In this document: piece after piece, positions 9,020 through 17,988 of the stretch | Layout of the letters: every line of letters begins with the position of its first letter | Numbering within the stretch: position 1 is the stretch's first letter | Assembly: GCA_030849805.1 (NCBI GenBank) | Contig: JASANZ010002243.1 | Coordinates: 35,601-99,600 of the forward strand | DNA from: Sergeia podlipaevii | Lineage: Eukaryota; Euglenozoa; Kinetoplastea; Trypanosomatida; Trypanosomatidae | Reading direction: 5' to 3' | Length of the DNA: 64,000 nt | Made by a program: the position numbers and the translations under genes | The notes under the pieces: model-generated | Seen by the model: only the letters and a program-made list of their open reading frames with translations | Databases searched by the model: none | Told to the model about the DNA's origin: nothing

Positions 9020-10660
9020 CTAAATCCAGTCCTTTCCGTTGGCGGCTCCACGAATGCACTTACCCACCGGAAATCTCGGAATTCCGTCCGTAGTAAGCTC
9101 CTGATATTGCACAGTGAGTGCTTTGCCAACGTACTCTTTCTTCCACCGTGCCCACATTTTTTTCTTTTGTTCGTCCGTCGAAGCTGGCGTCACTGTGAAA
9201 GTCTTCTTCTTGTTCTTCGTTTGACATAGAAAGGCGCCGAGACGACCCTTCCACTTGCCTTTTCCCTCCACTGCAGAGACAATCACAAATTCATCGTCCT
9301 GCATCACCTTGTACTTGAGCAGCGTGCTACTTCGCTGCCCGTACCCATAGGCCCCAGAGGTGTCCGTGCCGCCCAATGCCGCACCTGTCTTGATGCGCTT
9401 CTGCGCGGAGCGTGTCTTGTGCTCGTGAGTGCTATCTCTGCGAATCATTACTCCCTCATAGCCGACACTTATCGCCTGTCGCAGCGCGGTGTCTACCTCG
9501 GCCTTGGTACATCGCATACAAGGCACCAGTGTGAGAACGAGAGGGTCATAGCCTCTGATTGCACTCGCGTTATGGGCGTTAACATCGCCAATCAGTTTAG
9601 TTAAATGCGCATAACGTTCACTAAATGGCGCCTTGTTCCCGCACGCAGCAAACTTGGTGGAATATAGGACATCAAATATATGATACTGCAATTGGTTCTG
9701 CAGCGCCGCTGCCTCTGGGGTGCGGTACTCACGCGTTGTGCGAATGGCAGAGGTCAGCTCCTGGAAGCTCACTTCATTCTCTTTCGTTGCCGCCTTGCGT
9801 CCCTTCTGGGCCGAGCCATCCGTTTTCCTTAGCGCTTTCAAGAAGGCCCCGCAGCTTTGCAGCGAGGATGAGGCGAGCGCCGAGGCAGCCTTAGCCTTGT
9901 TCACAGAGTCGTTGTACAGCTCGCCATCCAGGACAAGTGCGGGATCTTTCTCGAAGGCGTAGCGGAGTGCTGGTTCTATCTTCTCATCGCAGCACTCAAA
10001 TAGGGTTCCAGAACGACTAAAGAAGAGAATGCGCTTGTTTTTCACGTCATAGGCGACGACACAGCGAATGCCATCCAGTTTTGGAGAGACAAATATTTTC
10101 TCATCGTCCACGATCTTGCTGCTCTCCTTTTCATAGTTTTTGGCAAGCATCGGCATCAAGTTGCGCGTCTCGCTCACACGCAGGTACTGCCCATCCGCGA
10201 CCGACTTCTTGATGCGGTTTGCATTTGGCGCGGCAAGCGTGCCCAGCGAGCTATCTGGGCGGCAACGGTGCTTCACAGCCGTGGCAAGATCCTCGACAGA
10301 CTTTCTGGTGCTGCTTGGCAGTGCTACTACAGAAGGGCATGCGTGACACTTGGGGCACTCCCCACCAGCGGCCACATGCAGATCAATGCGCTTGTTGAAC
10401 TGATGAGAGCAGCTGGGACAGCACCACCAGGCAAGCTTGCGACTATCCGGAGCAACGTGATGAGGCTGCAACATTTTGTTTGATGCGGCGGTCATCCACA
10501 TGCGAGCAATGCCAGGATGAAAGGAAGCTAGCGTGGTGGCTGGTGCCGCTGATGCCGCCGTGCGAGGCGCTTTGGACAAACGAGTTTTGGACTTCTTTGG
10601 GGCAAGAAGTATTAGACATGGGCGGCCAATAGCTGCCGCTGAAGTCCGAAAGCAGCGCAT
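9020..10660 (-). CDS. Mitochondrial ATP-dependent DNA ligase, kinetoplast DNA ligase type (copy 2)
   Basis: 546 residues, ATG at 10660, TAG stop. A basic, hydroxyl-rich N-terminus suggests mitochondrial import. Residues about 48-106 match the DUF4379-type zinc ribbon: HPG...MW near 48-55, WWCCPSC (78-84) and CPKC (102-105). The catalytic core has PKLDGIR with Lys194 as the adenylated residue, FFSRSG (213-218), DGELY (245-249), FDVLY (329-333), EGVMIRR (402-408) and LLKYK (447-451). The C-terminal block TVQYQEL...PRFPVGK matches copy 1. It is longer than copy 1 because of insertions between about 255-310 and 410-445, the second Gly/Ser-rich. With copy 1 it forms the LIG k-alpha/k-beta pair that closes minicircle gaps during kDNA replication. 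Alpha or beta identity is not resolved. Confidence 0.92.
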   Translation of the reverse strand: MRCFRTSAAAIGRPCLILLAPKKSKTRLSKAPRTAASAAPATTLASFHPGIARMWMTAASNKMLQPHHVAPDSRKLAWWCCPSCSHQFNKRIDLHVAAGGECPKCHACPSVVALPSSTRKSVEDLATAVKHRCRPDSSLGTLAAPNANRIKKSVADGQYLRVSETRNLMPMLAKNYEKESSKIVDDEKIFVSPKLDGIRCVVAYDVKNKRILFFSRSGTLFECCDEKIEPALRYAFEKDPALVLDGELYNDSVNKAKAASALASSSLQSCGAFLKALRKTDGSAQKGRKAATKENEVSFQELTSAIRTTREYRTPEAAALQNQLQYHIFDVLYSTKFAACGNKAPFSERYAHLTKLIGDVNAHNASAIRGYDPLVLTLVPCMRCTKAEVDTALRQAISVGYEGVMIRRDSTHEHKTRSAQKRIKTGAALGGTDTSGAYGYGQRSSTLLKYKVMQDDEFVIVSAVEGKGKWKGRLGAFLCQTKNKKKTFTVTPASTDEQKKKMWARWKKEYVGKALTVQYQELTTDGIPRFPVGKCIRGAANGKDWI

Positions 10661-11557
10661 TCCCTTACTTTTGTAGCTATGACCTCTGTTTCAAAAAGAA
10701 TAGTCTTTTACCTTCCTCTTTCTCGTTATATATATATATGTATGCCCTTCCTCTTTTTCTTCCGCTTTCTTTTTATTTTTTTGTCTCCGGCGATTATTTG
10801 GTATGTGCGTTTTATATATACGCAGTTGTCAGCGGAGAAGTGTATTTGCGTATACTTTGTATCGTTACCACAGCGCGTTCTATGCAAAAAAATAAAATAA
10901 AATGATAAATGATGTACAGAAATACAGGCTACTTGTTCTTTCAAGAATAACACCAACACGCCCCCAAAAAACAAGTATTTAAGAAAAAAAAAGAAATCTA
11001 GTGTGCTATAATGCTTTGAAAAAAGATTATGCACTAAAAAAAAAAGGTCCTTTGATCTGTTTGAAAAAACGTCAAAGACCAGCGCGTGTGTGCGTGTGCT
11101 TATGCACAACTGTCCTCTAGCAATATGAAAATGATGGTTTAGCTACTGCGTATCTTGCGGAAAGTCCTTCTTCAAGAAAAAAAGAGAGAACCTGTTCCAC
11201 AATCGCTATTTTACTACAACCACCACCTCAGGGAATGTGCTATGTCAGTAAGCACAACGTCTTGTCATAAGCACAGAAGAAAATGAAGAAAAAAAAAAGC
11301 AAAAGAGATAATAGATGAGTGCAGAGAAGAAACAAATAGACAAGTGTGATAAGGATTGATCATTTTTCTGTCCAAGAGAACAGTGTTGACTGCTTTAAAA
11401 GCTATTTTTCTTTTTCTTTTCCCAATTACGATAGCAATTTGTCTATGCTTTTCATTCAATATACCTGTAGTGTAGTACACAAATGGTTTGCCCATTTCAT
11501 TTCGGTTCAAAAGAGAATGAAAACAGTATATATATATATAAAGTGATGTCGATTATG
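10661..11557. other. AT-rich intergenic region
   Basis: About 0.9 kb with T-rich and A-rich tracts and short (TA)n runs (near 10726-10739 and 11527-11541). No gene or structured RNA recognised. Confidence 0.55.
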
Positions 11558-12799
11558 TCACAAAGGCGCGCTTCGTAGTGCAATCTCAGTCAGCTTCCCA
11601 TTCACAGTGCTCAGCCAGCTATCATCTTCTTCTATGCTAGGCTTTGCTCCGCTCCTGAAAGGTTGAGTGACGGTCCGACGTAGCAGTACTTCATCATCAT
11701 TTCGATCCCAGCAAGCGCTCGAGCAGTCACAGTGGACGCCCGAGGCAGAAGAGTCTCCGCTGCTCCCCATGTGAGGAGAGTCTAAAAAGGCAGCAAGTGC
11801 CTCACACAAACGCGCTGTTTCTCTCTTCTCTTGAACTAACAAGTTTACTCTTTCCAGTGCCTCATCAGCGGTTCCAGTGGCAAGTAACACCAGCAGCGCC
11901 TCTGCCTCACGATGGCTCCACGATGCGTGTCTTCGCACACCAACCCGCTGTGTAGCAACGTGAAGAGACATGGCTAGATCCTCCCGAAGGGTAGCACTTG
12001 CCCTGTGACATGCCTTTAGAGGTGCCTGAGAGGAGCTTGACGGTTGCATTGGTTTCGTTGTACTTCTTTCATTATTACCAAAAAGGTTTATGACGAGTAG
12101 ATACAAGGTGGTATGAAGAATGCGAGCTTGCTGCTCAGTGGACACAACAAGTGAGCTATGACGCTGATCCACGTCCTGCACACATCCCTCAGGAGCAGCG
12201 AAAAAGGCCAGCAGTGGTGCACACGCTCCCTGCCACCACTTTTCATAAAAAGTTGTCGCCACACTCGACGCGGGTGTTGCGCGCCCGCTGCATTGAGAAG
12301 ACGACGACGACGATGACGATGTGCCTTCAAGCAGCAGAGCGTGTGCCATGTGAAGGCACCACAATGCTAGAAGTTGCTCCAAGTCGGATTCAAATCCAAA
12401 GCCACCCAGAACACACGGGCTCGCAGTGGCCTCTGCAGACGAGGGAAGGAACACTGAGGCAGTGTCCTTGGGACTCAAGGAGGCCGCTGCGGGCATAGAT
12501 GCCGCTGGCCCAGAAATGAGCTCAACCATTTGCTCCGTGCGGGCCCACACTGCACTGTCCACCCAGCAGCGCGCCACCCACCTCAAAACGGCCACTGGCA
12601 ATGGCGGGTAGACCTCTTCTTCATTTCGTGAGGGGGTGACGACCCGCTGCGCGGAGAAGAAGGAGAGCCACTGAGTGCTGTGGGGGCACTGCGTGATAGT
12701 ACTACTGTCACTGTCAGTACATGACGTGATAAAGCGCGATGCTGCGGCTTCCCAGCTCAACCCGCGCACATGCACAAGAAAGGGTAGACAGCGTCGCAT
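11558..12799 (-). CDS. Hypothetical protein, Ser/Ala-rich, possibly helical repeat
   Basis: 413 residues, TGA stop. I place the start at ATG 12797-12799; the frame stays open further upstream, but that extension encodes a (CT)n-derived Ser-Leu repeat and has only a non-ATG beginning. The N-terminus (MRRCLPFLVHVRGLSW) could be a mitochondrial presequence. The rest is mostly amphipathic helix with Trp/Leu-rich stretches (for example near RWVARCWVDSAVW and LLALWCLHMAHALLL), an eight-Ser run encoded by a trinucleotide repeat, and a Cys-containing loop near the C-terminus. I recognise no domain. Its position between the kDNA ligases and a mitoribosomal candidate is weak evidence for mitochondrial function. 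Coding status rests on length, composition and place in the gene array. Confidence 0.65.
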   Translation of the reverse strand: MRRCLPFLVHVRGLSWEAAASRFITSCTDSDSSTITQCPHSTQWLSFFSAQRVVTPSRNEEEVYPPLPVAVLRWVARCWVDSAVWARTEQMVELISGPAASMPAAASLSPKDTASVFLPSSAEATASPCVLGGFGFESDLEQLLALWCLHMAHALLLEGTSSSSSSSSQCSGRATPASSVATTFYEKWWQGACAPLLAFFAAPEGCVQDVDQRHSSLVVSTEQQARILHTTLYLLVINLFGNNERSTTKPMQPSSSSQAPLKACHRASATLREDLAMSLHVATQRVGVRRHASWSHREAEALLVLLATGTADEALERVNLLVQEKRETARLCEALAAFLDSPHMGSSGDSSASGVHCDCSSACWDRNDDEVLLRRTVTQPFRSGAKPSIEEDDSWLSTVNGKLTEIALRSAPL

Positions 12800-13472
12800 T
12801 GAATGGAGAGAGAGAGAGAGAGAGTGGCAGTGACTCAGTGTACCATGTGCTACGCTTGAGTTTCTCTCTTTTTTTTTTCTTAAAGGCAAGAATAATACAA
12901 AAAGGAATATAAATTAACAGAAGATAAATACAGTTCAGTATTTCCCCTTGGTGTGATGTGCACCTTTTACATGCTACAGCAAATGTACTCATGTATTTGA
13001 GTGTAGCGCAAAAAAAGCATTTTAGCACAAAAATAGTGCGCAAAAGTTTCACTCCATCACATGTAGCAACAACTATCACACACACACACACACACTTGTG
13101 CTATCCATTTCGTTATCATATCTTTAAATTTTTTAACAACTTTTTCATTCTCGCCATGTTTAACAAACACAATTTTTTTAAAGCCGTTTCAGCTTCTCTT
13201 CTCCCAGCACTAGCAAACGCAAATACACACACACATATATATATATATATGCAGCAAACAGCATATCAAAAATTCACTCACCTCTCAAAGTTAATAGCTA
13301 TGGGTAGCAACTCATACTCGCATAAAAAAAGAAAATGAGTCGTGGACACTGCCACCAACACCTCTTCCATCCAATCTGCTTTCCCATCAATGGTAAACGT
13401 AGAACAAACAAACAAGCAAGCTCGTCCTTTCGTCTCTCTCTCTTTCTCTCTCCACCCGCGCTTTTTCACTTT
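12800..13472. other. Intergenic region with dinucleotide repeats
   Basis: Holds three microsatellites: (GA)n next to the upstream gene's start, (CA)n near 13078-13095 and (TA)n near 13236-13250. Otherwise AT-rich, with no gene seen. Confidence 0.6.
12806..12824. repeat. (GA)n microsatellite; (CT)n on the coding strand
   Basis: Ends seven bases upstream of the start codon at 12799 on the transcribed strand. A (CT)n run so near the start could serve as a polypyrimidine tract for trans-splicing, but no AG lies between it and the ATG, so an acceptor further upstream is more likely. Confidence 0.85.
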
Positions 13473-14210
13473 TTACACTTGGTACTTAGACTTTGGACGA
13501 GTGCGCCTGCCCTTCGTCTTGCCACCAGTGGACGTCTTGGCAGCGGTCACCAGTTGCGAAGACAGCCCCAAGTCTACGGTATCTCCCTTTTTGGTCTTGC
13601 TGCTCTTCAGCTCTGGCAGCATACCTACGCGGATCATCTTTGCGAAAGGCAAGTTGGCAACGGCAGCCAGCTTGTAGCGGCGGAAGCGGAACCGCTTGAG
13701 AATACGGTGCTTCTTCATGCGGAAGCGACGTGCCAGCCAGCGCGAAGAAGGGTAAGGGTAGTTGCGAGGGCCAAAAGTGACCTGACCGTAGAACTTCGCG
13801 GCCCAGCGGCAAGACAGCTGGTGAATCTTTTCACCATAAGAGGACGATGAGGCGCGGTCAATGAAGAGCTGCTGCTGGGCGGCACCAAACCACCCCTTAG
13901 TAGCTTCAGTGGTCGTGGGGTCGCACAACAGCATTAGGGGACGCATCGAGACGTCAGTGGAGGCGCACACACGCTGACGGAAGGACTTGATCTTGTAGTT
14001 GCTATTAAAACTGGTCGCAATGACGGGACTGCGATCAATGTAGTTGGTGCGCATCGGTGGTGGCAGGGCAGCATCACTCTTCGCCACAATAGGCCGGGGC
14101 CACTCACTGGCAGCCTCGACGAAAAGCTTCTGTGCAGGGCCAGTTGCTAGCATTTCCGGTGCTGAAACGCTAGTCACGATGCGGCCCAGAAAGCGAGGGC
14201 AGCAGCGCAT
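13473..14210 (-). CDS. Candidate mitochondrial ribosomal protein with mS38-like basic motif
   Basis: 245 residues, ATG at 14210, TAA stop, calculated to be strongly basic at its C-terminus. The N-terminus MRCCPRFLGRIVTSVS resembles a mitochondrial import signal. At about residues 155-180 there is a dense basic block containing FRMKKHRILKRFRFRRYK. This resembles the K-M-K-K-H-K/R...R-R-K signature of mS38 (AURKAIP1/Cox24-type), a mitoribosomal small-subunit protein; kinetoplastid versions usually carry lineage-specific extensions. A Lys/Arg-rich tail (TKGRRTRPKSKYQV) would suit rRNA contact. Being a mitochondrial RNA-binding or ribosomal protein is likely; mS38 specifically is an inference from one short motif. 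Confidence 0.6.
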   Translation of the reverse strand: MRCCPRFLGRIVTSVSAPEMLATGPAQKLFVEAASEWPRPIVAKSDAALPPPMRTNYIDRSPVIATSFNSNYKIKSFRQRVCASTDVSMRPLMLLCDPTTTEATKGWFGAAQQQLFIDRASSSSYGEKIHQLSCRWAAKFYGQVTFGPRNYPYPSSRWLARRFRMKKHRILKRFRFRRYKLAAVANLPFAKMIRVGMLPELKSSKTKKGDTVDLGLSSQLVTAAKTSTGGKTKGRRTRPKSKYQV

Positions 14211-15664
14211 GGTTGGCTATATTTAAATGTATGTGTGTGCGTATGTATGTGTAAGCACCTTATGGACACAATTTTTTTTTTTCTTGTATGTAGCAAGTAC
14301 AAAAAAATGCAACAATAGTATGGAGAGAAAAGAAGGAGAAAAATAATACATAGTAGCTCTAACCGCTGTTCATGCATAGTCAGTATCAGACACGCACATA
14401 AACCGTTTGCAAAGACAACTGAAGCAGTCTCCCAATGGATGTAAGTTCTTATCATCCTCTTCAACCATTTTTTTTTTGTTTAACCCTAAAGAAAAAGGGA
14501 AACAGAAGAAGAAAAAATAAAGAATCAAGCAATGGTTTCAGTTTGCGTCACATGTTTCGTGTATCCTCTCTTGTAAGCGCAGAAACACTCAAACGCACAC
14601 AACCACCACAACAACAAAAGAAGAATTTTTGCTTGCCATCAAAACTGCTTCCATGCCCCAAACATAACAGCTCAGAGCCTCCAAAAAAAAAACTGAGTTC
14701 AGAAACCTTTCATTGCATATATTGTTTACTTCTTCTTCATGCTCTCTCTCCTTCTCCATTTTCGTATGTTCCCTCTATATTCTTCTCGCTTCATTTTTTC
14801 ATATTTTTCTTCTCAATTCCATATCGTTTCATTGTCGCTGCTGAAGTTGTTCTCACCACACATCAACTGACGAGGATATAAACTGGCTTTACGGTGCATC
14901 AAAAAAAGAAAAAGAAAAGAAAGGAAATTGGATCCTTGCTCATTAAGAACTCAATTGCCAAAATATAAGCACCACCGCCACAAGTACATACAAATGTGTT
15001 GGAAGGTATTCTAATAAAATTGTTCCTTCCTTCTCTTACATTCAGTTTGTGCTACAAACCTTCTCATCCTTCAATGTTGCTTGTAAAGTAGAAAGATACT
15101 CACACACACAAAAAAAAAAAGGAAAGAGGAAAAAAAGCAAGAGCTAAATGGAGAAAAGGAAAATACGTACGTGCCAAATGAGAGTATATATATAAGTACT
15201 GCTGCTAAACTCTATATTCATGTTATGCAACCGCAATATATGCGTATACCTGGTAGACATATGTCATACAAACGAAGCAGCATACACATTATGGAGGAAA
15301 AAAAAATATCCGAATTACATCCTGTTGACACAAATCAGCATATTTTTTTTAAAAATGAACAATCATACGAAAAAAAAACAGCATCTACTATCTATCACAA
15401 GAGCAACCCTCCTTCTCTTCTCTCTCCCTCTTCAAGCAAAATCATCTACGCATTACAGGCATTTGATTTAACCTCCTCCTCACTCTTCACTGCCGCGAGA
15501 GAACAACAATAACAGAAAGCAACAATAGGTATCACAATAATAATAGGAAAAAAAAAGAAATGACCAAAAAAATTTAAATAGCATCATAAAGAAAATAAAG
15601 GAAAGCACAAAGGAGAAGAGATCAGCTTCTCTTATTTTTCCTTTCTTTCCTTGTCGTTTATCGC
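14211..15664. other. AT-rich intergenic region
   Basis: About 1.45 kb with homopolymers (T run near 14272-14282), pyrimidine-rich stretches and (CA)n fragments. The plus-strand open frames at 14435-14881 and 15171-15512 have low-complexity compositions and no domains. I see no supported gene. Confidence 0.5.
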
Positions 15665-16717
15665 TTACAGCACGCAGAGCACAGAGAAGATAGCAAGCAA
15701 AATCATCAGCACGCGAGTCCACCAGGTGCGACGGGCCTGCTCAGTCGCCAGCTGCTGCTTGAGCTGCTCCTCACGGCGCTTCTCAGCGGAGGGGTGCGTG
15801 TCATCGGCGAGGTGCTGGGCCTTGTTGGCAAGGTTCTCAGCCGAGGCAACACCCCAGTTCACCTGAGGGAAGTGCTCGCTTAGGTAATTGACGATGGGGT
15901 CAATGACTGGCTGGGCGGTGCGCACACACCACACAAGACCATATACACACCCAGCGAAGAGTAGGCGAGGCAGGTGCAAGACATGCTCCTCGATGTTCTT
16001 GATACCTTCACGCGCGGGTGGATTCAACCAGGCACGAAAAAGAAGGTAGCCCTGCACAATTAAAGACACCAACACCGCCCAGAGGTAGAAGTAGATACCC
16101 TTGTACAGCAGAGTCGCGATTTTGCTAATGCGCAGTTGGCGGTTAATAAAGCGAGGGTTTGAGCACTTGATCGCAAGCATGTCGCGGAACTGCTGCTCGG
16201 GGTCGTAGTTGCTGATGTCCTCCTCGGTGATCTCCACCCGTGGCGCCTTTGCAGCAGCGTCCGTCGTTTTGCCGGCAGCGGCGGTCGACTTCGCATCTGC
16301 ACCCACAGCTGCTGACTTGGCAGCTTCATCCGCCTTCTTCTTGGCCTCTGCGCGAGTTGCCTCGTCCTTCTTTCTGAGCTGCCACTTGCGGCGCTCCTCG
16401 GAGACGAAGGACTGGAGCTTCTTGCTAGCCTTGTAGTGCATCGGGTAGCCATCCTCTAACACGTTGACAGCGGTGGTGTCGGAGCTGAGGAACGCGGTGG
16501 AGGTGGAGCCAGGTGCGCCAAGCGTAACCGCGGTCCATCCACCGAACCGTTGCTTGCGGTATGAAGGATAGAGGATAATGTTGCCAGCATAATCGAGGCC
16601 AAGGAGGCAGGGACCGATGCGGTAGCGCGTGAGGCTCCAAAAGTGCCCCTCCATCATGTGATTCATGTCAACCTTCTTTCTGAAGAGGCTCCTAAGAATT
16701 GGGCTTGGAGCGTACAT
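15665..16717 (-). CDS. Tail-anchored multi-pass membrane protein, unknown function
   Basis: 350 residues from ATG 16715-16717, TAA stop; the open frame upstream encodes a poly-Lys run and is probably 5' UTR. Residues 1-95 contain an aromatic and Gly-rich soluble part (HFWSLTRYRIGPCLLGLDYAG near 25-45). Residues 105-165 are a charged Ala/Lys coiled-coil-like linker. Three hydrophobic segments follow: about 207-230, 250-270, and 333-350 at the very C-terminus (a tail anchor preceded by EQARRTWW). The arrangement suggests an organelle outer-membrane or ER protein. I do not recognise the family. It is not NDUFA12 despite the short G-D-x-x-G-N similarity near residues 40-46. Confidence 0.7.
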   Translation of the reverse strand: MYAPSPILRSLFRKKVDMNHMMEGHFWSLTRYRIGPCLLGLDYAGNIILYPSYRKQRFGGWTAVTLGAPGSTSTAFLSSDTTAVNVLEDGYPMHYKASKKLQSFVSEERRKWQLRKKDEATRAEAKKKADEAAKSAAVGADAKSTAAAGKTTDAAAKAPRVEITEEDISNYDPEQQFRDMLAIKCSNPRFINRQLRISKIATLLYKGIYFYLWAVLVSLIVQGYLLFRAWLNPPAREGIKNIEEHVLHLPRLLFAGCVYGLVWCVRTAQPVIDPIVNYLSEHFPQVNWGVASAENLANKAQHLADDTHPSAEKRREEQLKQQLATEQARRTWWTRVLMILLAIFSVLCVL

Positions 16718-17355
16718 ATTCTTCTTTCCTTTCTGCAAAGTAGAGACAGTACTAAAGGAGGGTTTATTTACTATACGTTCTTTGCGACTTCCCGGCCACA
16801 ACCTCTTTTTCTTTTTCTTTTTCTTTTTCAATGAATTTATAAAGTATTGTATTATGAATAATGACCTAGCAAGGAAGCAATATGTATGTGTGAAGGAACG
16901 AAAAGTGTATATGCTTTTATATGTAGCGATGTGCACAGGGAAGGAAAGCGGAGATAATAGCGTCAAGTGCTCTTTGCTATTCTACTTTCAAAAAACACGT
17001 GTACAATGATAGAAAGGAAGAAAGAAAAAGAAGATTAAAAAAAAAAGAAAGATAGTGGAAAAACAGAGGAAAAGAAGGACTAAAATACTCTATCCCTTGC
17101 ATTCTGGCTGTGTCTGTCTTTTGAGATATAGCATCACACAAAACCAGCGGGTATCGAGGCAGCTAGCATCCACCACACAGTTACTCGGACTACAAGACAG
17201 TGAACACACGCTATGCTCGACTTGTTGTTGTAGTCACAAAGACAACATAATAATGGTATGCCCCGCATCTTGACAAAAAAATATCTCATACATATTTGTT
17301 TGATTAAAAAAAAAATAGAAGAAAGGAATATTACAGTGTGCTAAAATAGTCATTT

Positions 17356-17366
17356 GGGGGGGGGGG
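17356..17366. repeat. Poly-G run, 11 bases
   Basis: An uninterrupted run of 11 G on the plus strand (C on the transcribed strand), directly visible; unusual in this AT-rich gap. Length could be affected by sequencing error. Confidence 0.85.
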
Positions 17367-17622
17367 AGTGCGTCTGTGGGCCATACCAAACTTCTTTCAT
17401 AAGCGCGCGCTGATGTGCTGCTCCCCCATTGAGAAAAACAAAGAAGAGCAGTTCACCCCCCTTCCCACTATCTCCATCACAGATTTTTTTTTCGTTTCTC
17501 TGATAACTGCCATAAAGCCTGCCTCCACTGTTCTTCTCTGTCTCTCCTTTCCTTTTTCTTCTTGTTCTTATTGTTGTTGTTAAGCGTGCTGCCTCTTTTA
17601 ATTCGTCTTTATGTGTCTTTCT

Positions 17623-17644
17623 TATATATATATATATATATATA
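17623..17644. repeat. (TA)n microsatellite
   Basis: Eleven uninterrupted TA units in the intergenic region downstream of the UTP5-like gene on the transcribed strand. Confidence 0.9.
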
Positions 17645-17988
17645 AAGAATCAGTTACTTACGCGTGGTAGATGTACCCTCATAGCTTCCTTCCCATTGTC
17701 ACTTACTACAAACACAAAACAAGATAATATCTTTCATCCAAAAAAAAAAAAAACCACAAGAGAGTAGTATCAACTACGATTCCCCCCCCCTCCACAGCAG
17801 ACCGCTTCATATCCAATATGAACAGAGTACCTTTGCGTATATGTGTGCTTTTTTCCCCCTCTTGTACATGCAACAGTGGGTGGAGGTAACGCTTATATAA
17901 GTAGGGAGGAATACCGCGGGACTGAAGAAAAGAAGGCTTTCTTTCCTCCCTTTCTGCCCTCACTATTCTAGACTGCTCCGCTATTGCT

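Larger units (their letters stand above)
16718..17988. other. AT-rich intergenic region
   Basis: About 1.27 kb holding an 11-base G run (17356-17366), a (TA)n tract (17623-17644), an A run near 17740-17752 and a C run near 17782-17790. No gene seen. Confidence 0.6.

Noticed and set aside
15665..16717. NDUFA12-like complex I subunit
   Set aside because: Only a short G-D-x-x-G-N resemblance; the three hydrophobic segments and tail anchor do not fit NDUFA12.
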